Source of the DNA: Desulfosporosinus hippei DSM 8344
GTDB lineage: Bacteria > Bacillota > Desulfitobacteriia > Desulfitobacteriales > Desulfitobacteriaceae
Assembly: GCF_900100785.1 (NCBI RefSeq)
Contig: NZ_FNCP01000006.1
Location: 62,001-126,000 of the forward strand
DNA: 64,000 nt
Direction: 5' to 3'
The notes under the pieces were generated by a model that searched no databases, was not told the DNA's origin, and saw nothing but the letters and a program-made list of their open reading frames with translations. The position numbers were made by a program, and so were the translations under genes. Below, piece by piece: positions 38,456 through 47,440 of the stretch (positions are counted from its first letter, which is position 1; each line of letters opens with the position of its first letter).

Positions 38456-38491
38456 CTAGATGTTCCACGTGGAACATCTAGTTACTCTATG
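38446..38491. promoter_or_regulatory. parS site in a 46-bp perfect palindrome over the parB stop
   Basis: Core TGTTCCACGTGGAACA (38461-38476) matches the Firmicute parS consensus TGTTNCACGTGAAACA with one substitution and is itself palindromic. Symmetry extends to 23 bp per arm, far beyond the 16-bp ParB site. The parB stop codon TAA (38453-38455) is in the left arm. Confidence 0.9.
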
Positions 38492-38512
38492 GTTTAGCTT
38501 TCTTAAGGGCGA

Positions 38513-38536
38513 TGGGTGGCACGCCCACCCTTTTTA
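38513..38536 (+). terminator. Terminator of parAB
   Basis: GGGTGG and CCACCC pair around CACGC, followed by T5. Confidence 0.75.
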
Positions 38537-38941
38537 TCCGTTGTGAATGGCAGAAGCTTTTAAGCTGAGTGCACTCAAAAAAATATGTTTCTGTAAATTA
38601 TTGTTTAAATCTTATATGAAAAAACACTGAGCGTTAACTTATTTTGTATATATGAGTTGACGCTTAACATTGAAGCGGCATGGTCGTCCACTCTGATAAT
38701 CTTCTAGGTTACCACGGTGTTGGTCTTCTGTTTGGCTATGAGGTGGATCGCTTTCGGCTGAGTTAACCTGTGGGAAGACGGAGTTTTGGTTTGCACGGGT
38801 CTGAGTGTTTCGACGCTGGCTGGCTGGACGGATCGCGCAATCGTCCAATCTGGGCATTTCTTGCCGTACGCTATGCCGTCTTTGGGGCATGTAGCAATAG
38901 GAACGTCGTGTTCTGTCGCTTTTGTGCCGCTCTATGCCATT

Positions 38942-38979
38942 CTGCAAGAAGGCTAATACGTGCGAAGACAGTGTCTTCG
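38942..38979 (-). repeat. Inverted copy of the palindrome-bearing repeat
   Basis: On the minus strand it reads CGAAGACACTGTCTTCG then GCACGTATTAGCCTTCTTGC, matching the unit at 17739-17777 at most positions. Single copy here. Confidence 0.85.
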
Positions 38980-39524
38980 GGCACAGCGGCATCACTCCAT
39001 CCAAGGACAAGTACTGCGGTGGGCTAAGGGGACGCGAACCGTCGTCTCTCGCCTCAGCCTGACTACCCTGAAGCATCTGCTTTTCTGAGAAGTGCTCTTC
39101 AAGCCAAGTTTGTTGTGAGTGGAAACAAACAACAAACAACAAATATGGGGACTTTCATATATGCTATTTAATATCTTTAGGACGTTAAGATGACGTTACT
39201 TAGTTTTTTTTACATCTGAGGGTACTGGAATGGTTGCGTGATGAAATCTAGTCAAAATAGCCCCAAAACGTCTTTTAAAATATTGTGCCTAAAAACAAGC
39301 GGTTACGCTCTAACAGGAGTGAACCCATTGCATGGATAGCATAAAGCCTACAAAGCATGTGTAGAAACAGTATCGCAGGTTTCCTTTCGCCGTTCAGCAA
39401 GTAGGCTAATTCGTGTGAAGAATTTAGCTGGTCATGAAGGATGTGGGCAAAACCGTCTTGCCCTGAGGGGGCCCTATTTTCATCTTGTGATGGTGCTGTC
39501 TTATAGCGGCAAGCATGGCAACTT

Positions 39525-39556
39525 TGATTAAATGTTCCACGTGGAACATTTAATCA
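39525..39556. promoter_or_regulatory. Second parS site in a 32-bp palindrome
   Basis: The same core TGTTCCACGTGGAACA (39533-39548) with symmetric flanks GATTAAA/TTTAATC. It lies 25 bp before the DUF554 gene start and 1.07 kb from the first parS. Confidence 0.9.
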
Positions 39557-39580
39557 GTCAATAAAGGAAGAGGGATATAA

Positions 39581-40282
39581 TTGTTAGGAACTATTGTAAA
39601 CACTGGGGCAATTTTAATAGGTGGATTGCTAGGTCTTATGTTCGGACAAGCATTACCAGAAAAAATGAAAAAGACAGTAATCCAAGGAATTGGGCTAGCA
39701 GTATTATTAATAGGTATATCAATGGCCATTCAAACTAAGAACACGTTGATTGTTATAGCAAGTTTAGTGTTAGGCGGGATAATTGGTGAAATCATTGACA
39801 TAGAACTTCGACTACAACAGTTTGGGCAGTCGCTTGAAAGTAGGCTATCAAAAAATGGACGAGGAGGAGATTTCACCAAGGCCTTCGTAACAACGAGCCT
39901 AATTTATTGTGTCGGGGCAATGGCAATTATGGGAGCCCTAGAGAGTGGCTTAACAGGACACAATACAATACTTTACGCCAAATCAATGTTGGATGGAATA
40001 ACCGCAATTGTTTTTGCTTCGTCAATGGGAATTGGCGTGCTTGCATCGGCAATACCAGTGTTTGCCTATCAAGGATTACTCACGGTCACAGCAGGTCTCT
40101 TAGAGGGAGTCTTGTCTTCCCAGATAATAAATGAGATGGGAGCGACTGGCGGACTTTTGATTGTCGGGATAGGCCTAAATATTCTAGAAATAAAAGAGAT
40201 TAAAGTGGGTAATCTATTACCGGGGTTGTTTTTGGCGATTCCAATAGCAATGCTTTTTACACGTCTTCATTTAGGTATGTAG
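39581..40282 (+). CDS. DUF554 family membrane protein
   Basis: 233 aa, six or seven hydrophobic helices, Gly-rich. Start block MLGTIVNTGAILIGGLLGLMFG and the central VTTSLIYCVGAMAIMGALESG are typical of DUF554 (YdfK/YqgA); a transport role is suspected but unproven. TTG start with GGAAGAGGG upstream. It lies immediately behind the second parS, so ParB loading could affect its transcription (inference). Confidence 0.88.
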   Translation: MLGTIVNTGAILIGGLLGLMFGQALPEKMKKTVIQGIGLAVLLIGISMAIQTKNTLIVIASLVLGGIIGEIIDIELRLQQFGQSLESRLSKNGRGGDFTKAFVTTSLIYCVGAMAIMGALESGLTGHNTILYAKSMLDGITAIVFASSMGIGVLASAIPVFAYQGLLTVTAGLLEGVLSSQIINEMGATGGLLIVGIGLNILEIKEIKVGNLLPGLFLAIPIAMLFTRLHLGM

Positions 40283-40343
40283 GGCGAGATAAGTAAACAA
40301 TGATAAAATTTGTACTTGAAAGGAAGTGAAAAACCTGGTTTTA

Positions 40344-40368
40344 GGTAGATCATTAAAAATGATCTACC
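40344..40368 (+). terminator. Hairpin after the DUF554 gene
   Basis: An 11-bp perfect stem, GGTAGATCATT and AATGATCTACC, with an AAA loop, followed by a weak T-rich tail (GCTTTGTTTAG). Confidence 0.6.
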
Positions 40369-40451
40369 GCTTTGTTTAGTCGTCAAGGCGGAATCAAAGC
40401 CGAGATTCTAAGACCAGGGATAAATTGGTGATGATAGAGGGTGTAATGTCA

Positions 40452-40928
40452 ATGAATTGGTTGGCTATAGGTGTTTTAGCCTTCCTTACAGTTATGCTAT
40501 TAATTATTAAGATTTTTCTATACAGTAAGATGAAAAAGTTTCAGGCATCATATATAAGTCTACAGACATTTATGGACGGTCAACAAATGGATGTACTTCT
40601 TGATAAATATATTCAAAAAGTATCAGACTTAGAGCAAAATCTCGAAAAATGCAATGAAAGGCTTGACCCCATTGAAATTAAATTAAGAGCTAGTATCGAT
40701 AGAGCAGAAATACAGCGTTTTAGAGCCTTTGAAGATGTCGGAAGTGACTTGAGCTTTGCAGTTGCCTTCTTAAATCAAGAAGGAGATGGCCTAGTATTAA
40801 GTTCGATTCATAGTCGTGAAGAGGCCAGAATATATGCAAAACCGATAAGTGGCGGACAGTCCCAATATTCACTTTCAGATGAGGAAAAAGATGTGGTATT
40901 AAAAGCAATGAACGGAAAGAAAATATAA
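40452..40928 (+). CDS. DUF4446 family protein
   Basis: 158 aa. One N-terminal membrane anchor (about 1-22), a coiled-coil stretch (VSDLEQNLEKCNERL), then the DUF4446 core VGSDLSFAVAFLNQEGDGLVLSSI and REEARIYAKPI. Function unknown; commonly next to parB and yyaC in Clostridia. The start ATG at 40452 has GAGGGTG 8 bases upstream; earlier in-frame starts lack this. Confidence 0.88.
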   Translation: MNWLAIGVLAFLTVMLLIIKIFLYSKMKKFQASYISLQTFMDGQQMDVLLDKYIQKVSDLEQNLEKCNERLDPIEIKLRASIDRAEIQRFRAFEDVGSDLSFAVAFLNQEGDGLVLSSIHSREEARIYAKPISGGQSQYSLSDEEKDVVLKAMNGKKI

Positions 40929-40936
40929 TTAAGTGC

Positions 40937-41509
40937 TTAGTTGCTCCTTCGTACTTTCAAATATGAACGTGTAATTATAGAACTAATATTCTCGGACAGT
41001 CTCCAAACTAAGTTGAGACGAGTGTTTTGCAAAACCATATATTCCATAAAGCCCCCCACATTAACAATACCGGTCATATGAGCTTCACCTACTTCCGGTA
41101 GATTTTTATTAACGCCTGCTCCGGGCTTTAATGGCCCATCAGAAAGAGTAATGCAGCCGATTGAGTCAAGACGCCCTAAACAAGCGTCTACCGCAATAAT
41201 AAATGGATTTGAGAAAATACTTTGTATGTTATAAACGTTTGATTCGAGGTTTGTAGCATGTACGGGATTATCTAATGTACCATAGACATTAAGTTCAGGG
41301 AGTTTTAGACGGGAGAGCTGTGTGCCAATTAATGGCCCTAAAGCATCTCCCGTTGAACGATCTGTCCCTATACATAAAATAACAGCGGGGCGTTTCAGAG
41401 TAGAAACAAAAAGATCTGAAAGACGCGTTTCAAGTTTCTCTTTTGCAGTATAATCATCCACATGGGCTTTGATTTTTTGAGTTTCAGTAAGCAATGAAAA
41501 TAAACTCAC
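40937..41509 (-). CDS. yyaC: YyaC-like, germination-protease-related spore protein
   Basis: 190 aa. Related to the GPR spore protease fold. Blocks ILCIGTDRSTGDALGPLIG, YGTLDNPVHATNLE, IIAVDACLGR and GPLKPGAGVNKNLPEVGEAHMTGIVNVGGFMEY. In B. subtilis yyaC lies beside parB and is a sporulation gene. GTG start behind AAGGGGGC. It is one of only two minus-strand genes of the right arm, convergent with the DUF4446 gene. Confidence 0.93.
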   Translation of the reverse strand: MSLFSLLTETQKIKAHVDDYTAKEKLETRLSDLFVSTLKRPAVILCIGTDRSTGDALGPLIGTQLSRLKLPELNVYGTLDNPVHATNLESNVYNIQSIFSNPFIIAVDACLGRLDSIGCITLSDGPLKPGAGVNKNLPEVGEAHMTGIVNVGGFMEYMVLQNTRLNLVWRLSENISSIITRSYLKVRRSN

Positions 41510-41635
41510 AAGCAGCCCCCTTACTCGATGTATTTAAAAATTTAGCTATTCATTAAATTATTTACCAAATAGATCATCTTTTATGCATGATATCCCATTT
41601 CTAGCCATAAGCATGATGGCGAGGAGGGAGTAATC

Positions 41636-42667
41636 ATGCGTTGGAAAACATCTTTTCAAGTGGCTGCAACCTACGTAGGTGCGGTGATGGGGGCTGGCTT
41701 TGCCTCCGGTCAAGAAATACAGCAGTTCTTTGCACGGTTTGGGTATTGGGGTTTAGTAGGAGTTGTGCTGAGTTCGTTTCTATTTTCTCTCCTAGGTTGG
41801 GGTATGCTGGATTTACAGAGTCGTTGGAAAGTAACATCCTATGATGGTTTCTTCAACTATTTGCTGGGTCCAAGACTAGGAAGCTGGGCAGATATCCTTG
41901 TAAGTATTCTCTTATTCGTAGGTATGCTAGCGATGATATCTGGCAGTGGGGCTCTCTTTCAAGAGTATTTTGGCTTCTCAAGGTGGTTAGGAATTCTATT
42001 GACTGCAAGTGTGATTGCATTAGCCTTGTGGTATCGGGGTGAAGGAGTACTTTGGATTAATTCTGTGCTCATTCCTTTAAAGTTCATCTTTTGTCTAGGG
42101 ATTGCTACAGTAGCAACACTTCTTGCAGGCTCAGGGGGAAATGAACCAACAATAATCCTCCAAAACCCGATTGTTAGTAACTGGTTTATCTCGGCCATCC
42201 TATATGTCTCATTTAACGTTACATTAGCAATGGTAGTATTTGCATCTCTTGGACGAGATGTACAGAAAGCAGGTGCCCGGTTAGGGGCTTTGCTTGGAGG
42301 AATTGCTTTAGGATTGTTTGCCTTAGCCATAGGTGTATCTTTGCTAAGTTTTCCAGATATATTAGGCCTTGAAATTCCGATGGTTGGAATTGCAGGCAAG
42401 TTAGGTGACTGGCCGGCTTTTTTCTATGTAGTAGTCTTGTGGTTAGCTATGATTACTGCAGCCGTAGGGAATGGCTTTAGTCTAATAAGCAGAGTTGTTG
42501 ATTCAGGTCGTTTAAACTATGGTAGAGCGACATTAGCATTATTTGTATTGTTGCTACCATTAGCTGGGGTCAGATTTTCTCATATTGTGCAGATCGTTTA
42601 TCCTCTGTTTGGATACCTAGGATTAGTATTTTTGCCTGTTATTATGTATTATTGGCTAAAAAGATAA
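41636..42667 (+). CDS. YkvI family membrane protein
   Basis: 343 aa, about ten hydrophobic helices; APC-superfamily-like transporter of unknown substrate. Start motif YVGAVMGAGFASGQEIQQFF is the YkvI signature. GAGGAGGGAG precedes the ATG. Divergent from yyaC across a 126-bp gap. Monocistronic as far as I can see. Confidence 0.88.
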   Translation: MRWKTSFQVAATYVGAVMGAGFASGQEIQQFFARFGYWGLVGVVLSSFLFSLLGWGMLDLQSRWKVTSYDGFFNYLLGPRLGSWADILVSILLFVGMLAMISGSGALFQEYFGFSRWLGILLTASVIALALWYRGEGVLWINSVLIPLKFIFCLGIATVATLLAGSGGNEPTIILQNPIVSNWFISAILYVSFNVTLAMVVFASLGRDVQKAGARLGALLGGIALGLFALAIGVSLLSFPDILGLEIPMVGIAGKLGDWPAFFYVVVLWLAMITAAVGNGFSLISRVVDSGRLNYGRATLALFVLLLPLAGVRFSHIVQIVYPLFGYLGLVFLPVIMYYWLKR

Positions 42668-42770
42668 AATTGAGTTTGCTAAACAAGTTACAATTTTGCT
42701 ATAGTAAATAAGACGAGTAAACCATATAAGATTTAAAATAGAATATGCAAATAGCTTAAGGGGAACTAAA

Positions 42771-44672
42771 ATGGGTGAAAGACACTATTTAGTGGGAACA
42801 GCCGGACATGTAGATCATGGTAAAACTGAGTTAATTCGTGCTCTCTCCGGTATGGATACTGATCGATTAAAAGAAGAAAAGCAAAGAGGTATCTCAATAG
42901 AACTTGGTTTTGCACATATGTTACTTCCAAGCGGCCGTCAAGTTGGAATGATTGATGTTCCAGGCCATGAACGTTTTGTCCGCCAGATGTTGGCGGGGGC
43001 AAGCGGAATGGATGTTGTACTATTGGTCATTGCGGCTGATGAGGGAATAATGCCTCAGACTCAAGAACATATAGATATATTGACATTGTTGGGAATTCCC
43101 AGAGGAATTGTTGTCATAAATAAGGCAGATCTTGTTGATAATGAGTGGCTAGATCTCATGGATGAAGAGATACATAATAAACTTAAAGATACAGCCTTCA
43201 ATCAAGCTCAAATATGTCGTGTTTCAGCTTTAACAGGTCAAGGTATTGACGACCTTCGAGATATTATTGATAATTTGCTTTCTGATGTGGAAAGTAAGAA
43301 ATCAACCGGCCCAGTGAGAATGCCAATTGATAGAGTATTTAGCATTCAGGGTTTTGGGACGGTTGTGACAGGCACTCTTCATAGTGGGACTATAGAATTG
43401 GGCCAAGAGTTGGCAATAGAGCCTAGTAATATACAATCGAAAGTTCGCTCATTACAAGTTTATAATAAAAAAGTTAACTTTGCTGGGGCGGGACAGAGAG
43501 TAGCGGTCAATCTGGCTGGGGTAGATGTCTCAGAAGTTGTTAGGGGCTCAGTACTCGTAAAGCCAAAAGTATTTAAAGTTGGAAAAATATTGGATTTAAA
43601 AGTAACAAACCTTACCACTGCAGAAAAGCCTTTAGTGCAGAGGCAGAGAGTTCGCTTTCATATTGGGACAACGGAGATATTGGGACGCCTACACCTCTTA
43701 GAACACAAGGAAATTAATCCTGGTGGTGAGGGGTTTGCTCAGATATTATTAGAAGAGCCCGTTCTTGCAGCACCAGGAGACCGGTTTGTTTTAAGATTTT
43801 ATTCTCCTACTTTCACAATAGCAGGAGGAAAAATATTAGATGTGTCTGAGCTTAAATTGAAACGCTTTAAAGAAAGTGTATTAGCACAACTGAGGATTAA
43901 AGATCAGGGAGATCCCCTTGACCTTTTAGAGAGAGAGATGGATGAACCAAGAGCTGCTAAAGATTTGGCAAATCGCTTACACGTCAACCTTGATGATTTA
44001 GTTGAAAACTTGAAATCACTGGAGGAACAGGAAAGGCTAGAGATTTGGGCAGAAGATGATGTTGCTCTTTATTGGGCAAAAAAAGATGCTGAAACGTGGA
44101 GAGAAAAACTCTTAAAAGTTGTAAAAGCAAATGAACAGGAATTTCCGTTAAGAGGCGGAATTAGTAGAGAAGAACTAAAAACCCGTCTAGGAATATTGTG
44201 GAGTCATAGACGTTGGCAGATGATATTAGAACAAGGAAGTGCCCGAAAGTTTTATAAAATCTCCGGGAGTAAGGTTCAAACGAATGAAGGTGCCCAGATT
44301 CCGCTCTCAATTATGAAGGGATTAAATGACTTAAGATCTCTGTGGCAAACTATCAAATTTATGCCTCCTGAATTAAGTTCAGCTGCTGAAAAGTGTGGAA
44401 TAGGAAAAGCTGAGATTCAAGAATATGCGGGATACTTATGTGATCAAGGGGAATGGGTGTCTATTAGCGGGTTTTACTTTAAAAGTGAGGATATTCAAAA
44501 GGCAAAGCAGAGCTTAATAGAATTGTTAGGATTAAAAGGAGAAGTTGGGGTAGCAGAGGTTAGAGAATTGTGGGAGACTTCCCGTAAATATACAGTTCCT
44601 TTGTTAGAGTATTTTGACCAACAACGTGTCACTCAACGAAAGGGAGACAAGAGAATACTGGGAAAAATATAG
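42771..44672 (+). CDS. selB: Selenocysteine-specific elongation factor
   Basis: 633 aa. Delivers Sec-tRNA to UGA codons marked by a SECIS hairpin. EF-Tu-like part: GHVDHGKT, RGISIELGFA, DVPGHERFVRQMLAGA, NKADLVD; then domains II and III and, from about 375, four winged-helix domains that bind SECIS. No selA or selD adjoins it in this window. tRNA-Sec lies 7 kb downstream. AAGGGG precedes the ATG. Confidence 0.97.
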   Translation: MGERHYLVGTAGHVDHGKTELIRALSGMDTDRLKEEKQRGISIELGFAHMLLPSGRQVGMIDVPGHERFVRQMLAGASGMDVVLLVIAADEGIMPQTQEHIDILTLLGIPRGIVVINKADLVDNEWLDLMDEEIHNKLKDTAFNQAQICRVSALTGQGIDDLRDIIDNLLSDVESKKSTGPVRMPIDRVFSIQGFGTVVTGTLHSGTIELGQELAIEPSNIQSKVRSLQVYNKKVNFAGAGQRVAVNLAGVDVSEVVRGSVLVKPKVFKVGKILDLKVTNLTTAEKPLVQRQRVRFHIGTTEILGRLHLLEHKEINPGGEGFAQILLEEPVLAAPGDRFVLRFYSPTFTIAGGKILDVSELKLKRFKESVLAQLRIKDQGDPLDLLEREMDEPRAAKDLANRLHVNLDDLVENLKSLEEQERLEIWAEDDVALYWAKKDAETWREKLLKVVKANEQEFPLRGGISREELKTRLGILWSHRRWQMILEQGSARKFYKISGSKVQTNEGAQIPLSIMKGLNDLRSLWQTIKFMPPELSSAAEKCGIGKAEIQEYAGYLCDQGEWVSISGFYFKSEDIQKAKQSLIELLGLKGEVGVAEVRELWETSRKYTVPLLEYFDQQRVTQRKGDKRILGKI

Positions 44673-44681
44673 ATTTGATGA

Positions 44682-44722
44682 ATGAGTAATTAGCTTAAAG
44701 ATTAAGTTAATTACTCATTTTG
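44682..44722 (+). terminator. Terminator of selB
   Basis: A 17-bp stem with one mismatch (44682-44698 and 44702-44718), small loop, ending in ATTTTGCTTT. Confidence 0.75.
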
Positions 44723-45165
44723 CTTTATAACTTTAAGATTAGAAAGATAAATAAATTCTTAAGAGAGTAGATAGAAAAATATTCCAATATTATCAAGTTC
44801 TACAATTTAGTCGAGGGCTTTTAATCAAAACTAATAGAAATAATCCAGAATGAGATGGTTTGCTATTATTTGCCATCAAATTGTTTATAAAATTCGTGAC
44901 ACATTGTACTCTAATAGCTTGTCAAATTGTTTTATAATATATAGAATATAGAACTAGAGGGTTGTTATCTAACAGCCTTACATTAAACCCAATCATATAA
45001 GTTTTTGATTGGATGACTTAGACCTTGTACTATATCCAGAGGTGCTTGAGGGTTATAATTGGGGGTGAATTAAGCAGAAATAATCCTAAAAAATCAATAT
45101 AGGAATCACAGTCATGTCCGATAAACAGAAGTAAAAAAGGGTCAATATTAGAGAGGGGTAGAAAG
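44723..45165. other. selB-livK interval: promoter and about 200-nt liv leader
   Basis: No gene. Beyond the selB terminator, the predicted start near 44954 opens a leader with two hairpins: GGTTGTT/AACAGCC (44960-44966 and 44971-44977) and CCAATCA/TGATTGG (44989-44995 and 45006-45012). Neither is followed by a T-run, and no T-box or known riboswitch sequence was recognised. The length suggests post-transcriptional control, but this is inference. Confidence 0.4.
44919..44947 (+). promoter_or_regulatory. Possible promoter of the liv operon
   Basis: TTGTCA (44919-44924), 17-bp spacer, TAGAAT (44942-44947). Two mismatches in total. Confidence 0.45.
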
Positions 45166-46329
45166 ATGAGAAAACTATTTTCAGTAGCAACTGTAGCTTT
45201 ATTAAGTCTTTCCCTTGTAACCGGTTGCGGAGCAACTGGGGGGCAAAAGTCCGCTGAGGTTATAAAAGTTGGGGGTAACCTTGAGTTAAGTGGTGGAGCA
45301 GCTGCTTTTGGGCAATACGCTGAGAAGGCCATTAAGCTTGCATTTGAGCAACAAAATGCTAAGGGTGGAGTGTTAGGAAAGAAACTGGAATACGTATCTT
45401 CGGATAATAAGTCAGACCCTGGGGAATCGACTGTAGCTTCAACAAAGCTGGCGACTCAAGACAAAGTTGTTGCAATACTTGGGCCTATGACAAGTGGAAA
45501 TACTTTAGCTGCTGTCCAAGTAGTCACCGATAGCAAAGTGCCGCTGATTACACCTACAGGTACATCAGATAGTGTTACATTTGAAAACGGGAAGGTAAAG
45601 CCTTGGATCTTTAGAGCTTGCTTCATTGACCCCTTCCAAGGGCAGGTAGCTGCTAACTTCGCGTCAGATACCCTTAAAGCAAAGAAAGCCGCACTTTTCA
45701 TAGATCAAAAGGGAGATTATTCTAAAGGTCTTGCTACTTCCTTTGAAGACAACTTTAAAAAATCAGGCGGAGAAGTTGTTGCCACAGAACAGTATGTAGC
45801 AGGCAGTGATTTAGATTTCCGAGCAACCTTAGTACGAATTAAAGCCGCTAATCCCGATGTAGTCTTTGTTCCTGGATATTATCAGGAAGTAGGCTTAATC
45901 GTTAAGCAAGCACGTGAAATGGGGATGAAGCAAGTATTCCTAGGCGGAGACGGCTGGGGTTCCCCTCAATTAGTTGATGTAGCAGGTGCTGCAGCATTAG
46001 AGAATACTTACTATGTCAATCATGGAGCTATGGATGATCCAGGAATGGCTCAATTCATTAAAGATTTCCAAGGAAAATATAATTCAGAGCCTGACACATT
46101 CGCAGCTCTTGGATATGATACCGCAAATCTTTTAATTAAAGCTCTTGAGAACGCCGGCAGTACAGAACCTGAAAAATTGAGAAGTGCTCTGGAAACCATG
46201 AAGGGATTCCAAGGGATAAGTGGAGAATTGAATGTTGATCCAGCAACTCATAACCCAGTGAAGAGTGCTGCGATTCTACAATTTAAAGAGGGCAAAAGCG
46301 TATTCATGACAAAAGTTAACCCAAAATAA
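45166..46329 (+). CDS. livK: Branched-chain amino acid ABC transporter, substrate-binding lipoprotein
   Basis: 387 aa. Signal peptide with lipobox LVTGC (Cys21); then a type I periplasmic-binding fold: VGGNLELSGGAAAFGQ, ILGPMTSGNTLAAVQV, TPTGTSD, AALGYDTANLL. The ligand is probably Leu/Ile/Val or a related compound; LivK-like proteins also bind amides and urea, so the substrate is not certain. GAGAGGGG precedes the ATG. Separated from livH by a terminator. Confidence 0.94.
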   Translation: MRKLFSVATVALLSLSLVTGCGATGGQKSAEVIKVGGNLELSGGAAAFGQYAEKAIKLAFEQQNAKGGVLGKKLEYVSSDNKSDPGESTVASTKLATQDKVVAILGPMTSGNTLAAVQVVTDSKVPLITPTGTSDSVTFENGKVKPWIFRACFIDPFQGQVAANFASDTLKAKKAALFIDQKGDYSKGLATSFEDNFKKSGGEVVATEQYVAGSDLDFRATLVRIKAANPDVVFVPGYYQEVGLIVKQAREMGMKQVFLGGDGWGSPQLVDVAGAAALENTYYVNHGAMDDPGMAQFIKDFQGKYNSEPDTFAALGYDTANLLIKALENAGSTEPEKLRSALETMKGFQGISGELNVDPATHNPVKSAAILQFKEGKSVFMTKVNPK

Positions 46330-46365
46330 TCTATCAACTTGGAAGAATTGTCACAAAAAGCTAAG

Positions 46366-46393
46366 GAGGGAGGACAACCCCTCCCTCTTTTTT
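46366..46393 (+). terminator. Intra-operon terminator between livK and livH
   Basis: An 8-bp G+C-rich stem, GAGGGAGG and CCTCCCTC, with a 6-nt loop and T6. Partial read-through here would keep binding protein in excess over the membrane parts. Confidence 0.9.
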
Positions 46394-46541
46394 GTATTAG
46401 ACTCCGGCAAAGTGCCAATGCTAAGGTATAAAATATTTTATTATTTGTCCAGGGTTACAAATCGAAACACCTATTGACAAGAAGTGGCTGTCTCGGATTT
46501 GATAAGTGGAAAAAACTATTCGGGAGTAAGGAGTTGAGAAT

Positions 46542-47432
46542 ATGGGAAGTGTAACTGAGCAAGTATTGCAGCAGATAGTAAACGGACTTTCTCTAGGAAG
46601 TATTTATGCTTTAGTTGCTCTCGGTTATACCATGGTTTACGGTATCATTAAGCTTATAAACTTTGCTCATGGTGATGTAATGATGGTCGGAGCCTATGCA
46701 GGTTGGTTTGCAACAACTACATTGCATATGTCGTTTATTCCGGCGTTGCTAATTGCAATGACAGTTAGTGCGATTCTGGGGGTATTAATCGAACGGATTG
46801 CTTATAAACCGCTGCGTAATGCTACTCGAATTGCATCTTTAATTACAGCTATTGGAGTTTCTTTTTTCCTTGAGTATGGGGGCATGTTAGTTGTATCTCC
46901 TCAGATGCGCACTTATCCTCCTGTTTTTCCCGATACAATTTATAATGTAGGTGGCATCATCATTAAATATGGTGATATTGTTATGATTGTCACCTCAATT
47001 GTCCTTATGGTTTTGCTGCATGGTATTGTTAAGTATACAAAGATTGGAAAAGCCATGAGGGCAGTATCTTTCGATACTGAAGCAGCGTTATTGATGGGTA
47101 TTAATGTTAACAACACTATTTCGGCAACTTTTGCAATTGGTTCCGCTCTGGCAGCCGCTGCAGGGGTTTTGATGGGAGTATACTTTAATACAATTAATCC
47201 GTTAATGGGTATTATTCCGGGGCTTAAGGCCTTTGTTGCTGCAGTTTTAGGGGGAATTGGTATTATTCCCGGTGCGATGGTAGGAGGATTTTTCTTAGGG
47301 CTTACAGAATCATTTGTTAGTGGTTTAGGAGCGTCGACATGGCGCGATGCAGTAGCATTTTTAATTTTAATACTTGTTCTCATTGTTAAGCCAAGTGGGC
47401 TTTTTGGTAAGAACATCCGTGAGAAAGTGTAG
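46542..47432 (+). CDS. livH: Branched-chain amino acid ABC transporter permease LivH
   Basis: 296 aa, about eight helices. Family blocks GLSLGSIYALVALGYTMVYG, NFAHGDVMMVGAYAG and FVAAVLGGIGIIPGAMVGGF, with the EAA-like loop near 150-170. AAGGAG precedes the ATG. Followed 8 bp later by livM. Confidence 0.96.
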   Translation: MGSVTEQVLQQIVNGLSLGSIYALVALGYTMVYGIIKLINFAHGDVMMVGAYAGWFATTTLHMSFIPALLIAMTVSAILGVLIERIAYKPLRNATRIASLITAIGVSFFLEYGGMLVVSPQMRTYPPVFPDTIYNVGGIIIKYGDIVMIVTSIVLMVLLHGIVKYTKIGKAMRAVSFDTEAALLMGINVNNTISATFAIGSALAAAAGVLMGVYFNTINPLMGIIPGLKAFVAAVLGGIGIIPGAMVGGFFLGLTESFVSGLGASTWRDAVAFLILILVLIVKPSGLFGKNIREKV

Positions 47433-47440
47433 GTGGAATC

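Larger units (their letters stand above)
38456..39580. other. 1.1-kb gene-free stretch with repeat copies between parB and DUF554 gene
   Basis: After the parS palindrome and terminator, bases 38640-39060 are more G+C-rich than the flanks and encode no recognisable protein in any frame. They carry an inverted copy of the serS-side repeat (38942-38979), a GGCTAAGGGGACG tag (39022-39034), and a degenerate copy at 39397-39422. A GGGCAA/TTGCCC hairpin lies at about 39447-39465. The stretch ends at a second parS. Open frames here show the composition of repeat DNA rather than a protein family. Confidence 0.6.

Noticed and set aside
38639-39142. 167-aa frame on the minus strand (and an overlapping plus-strand frame)
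   Set aside because: Runs through dispersed repeat DNA, with low-complexity Arg/Ser/Gln content; no start signal or recognisable domain.
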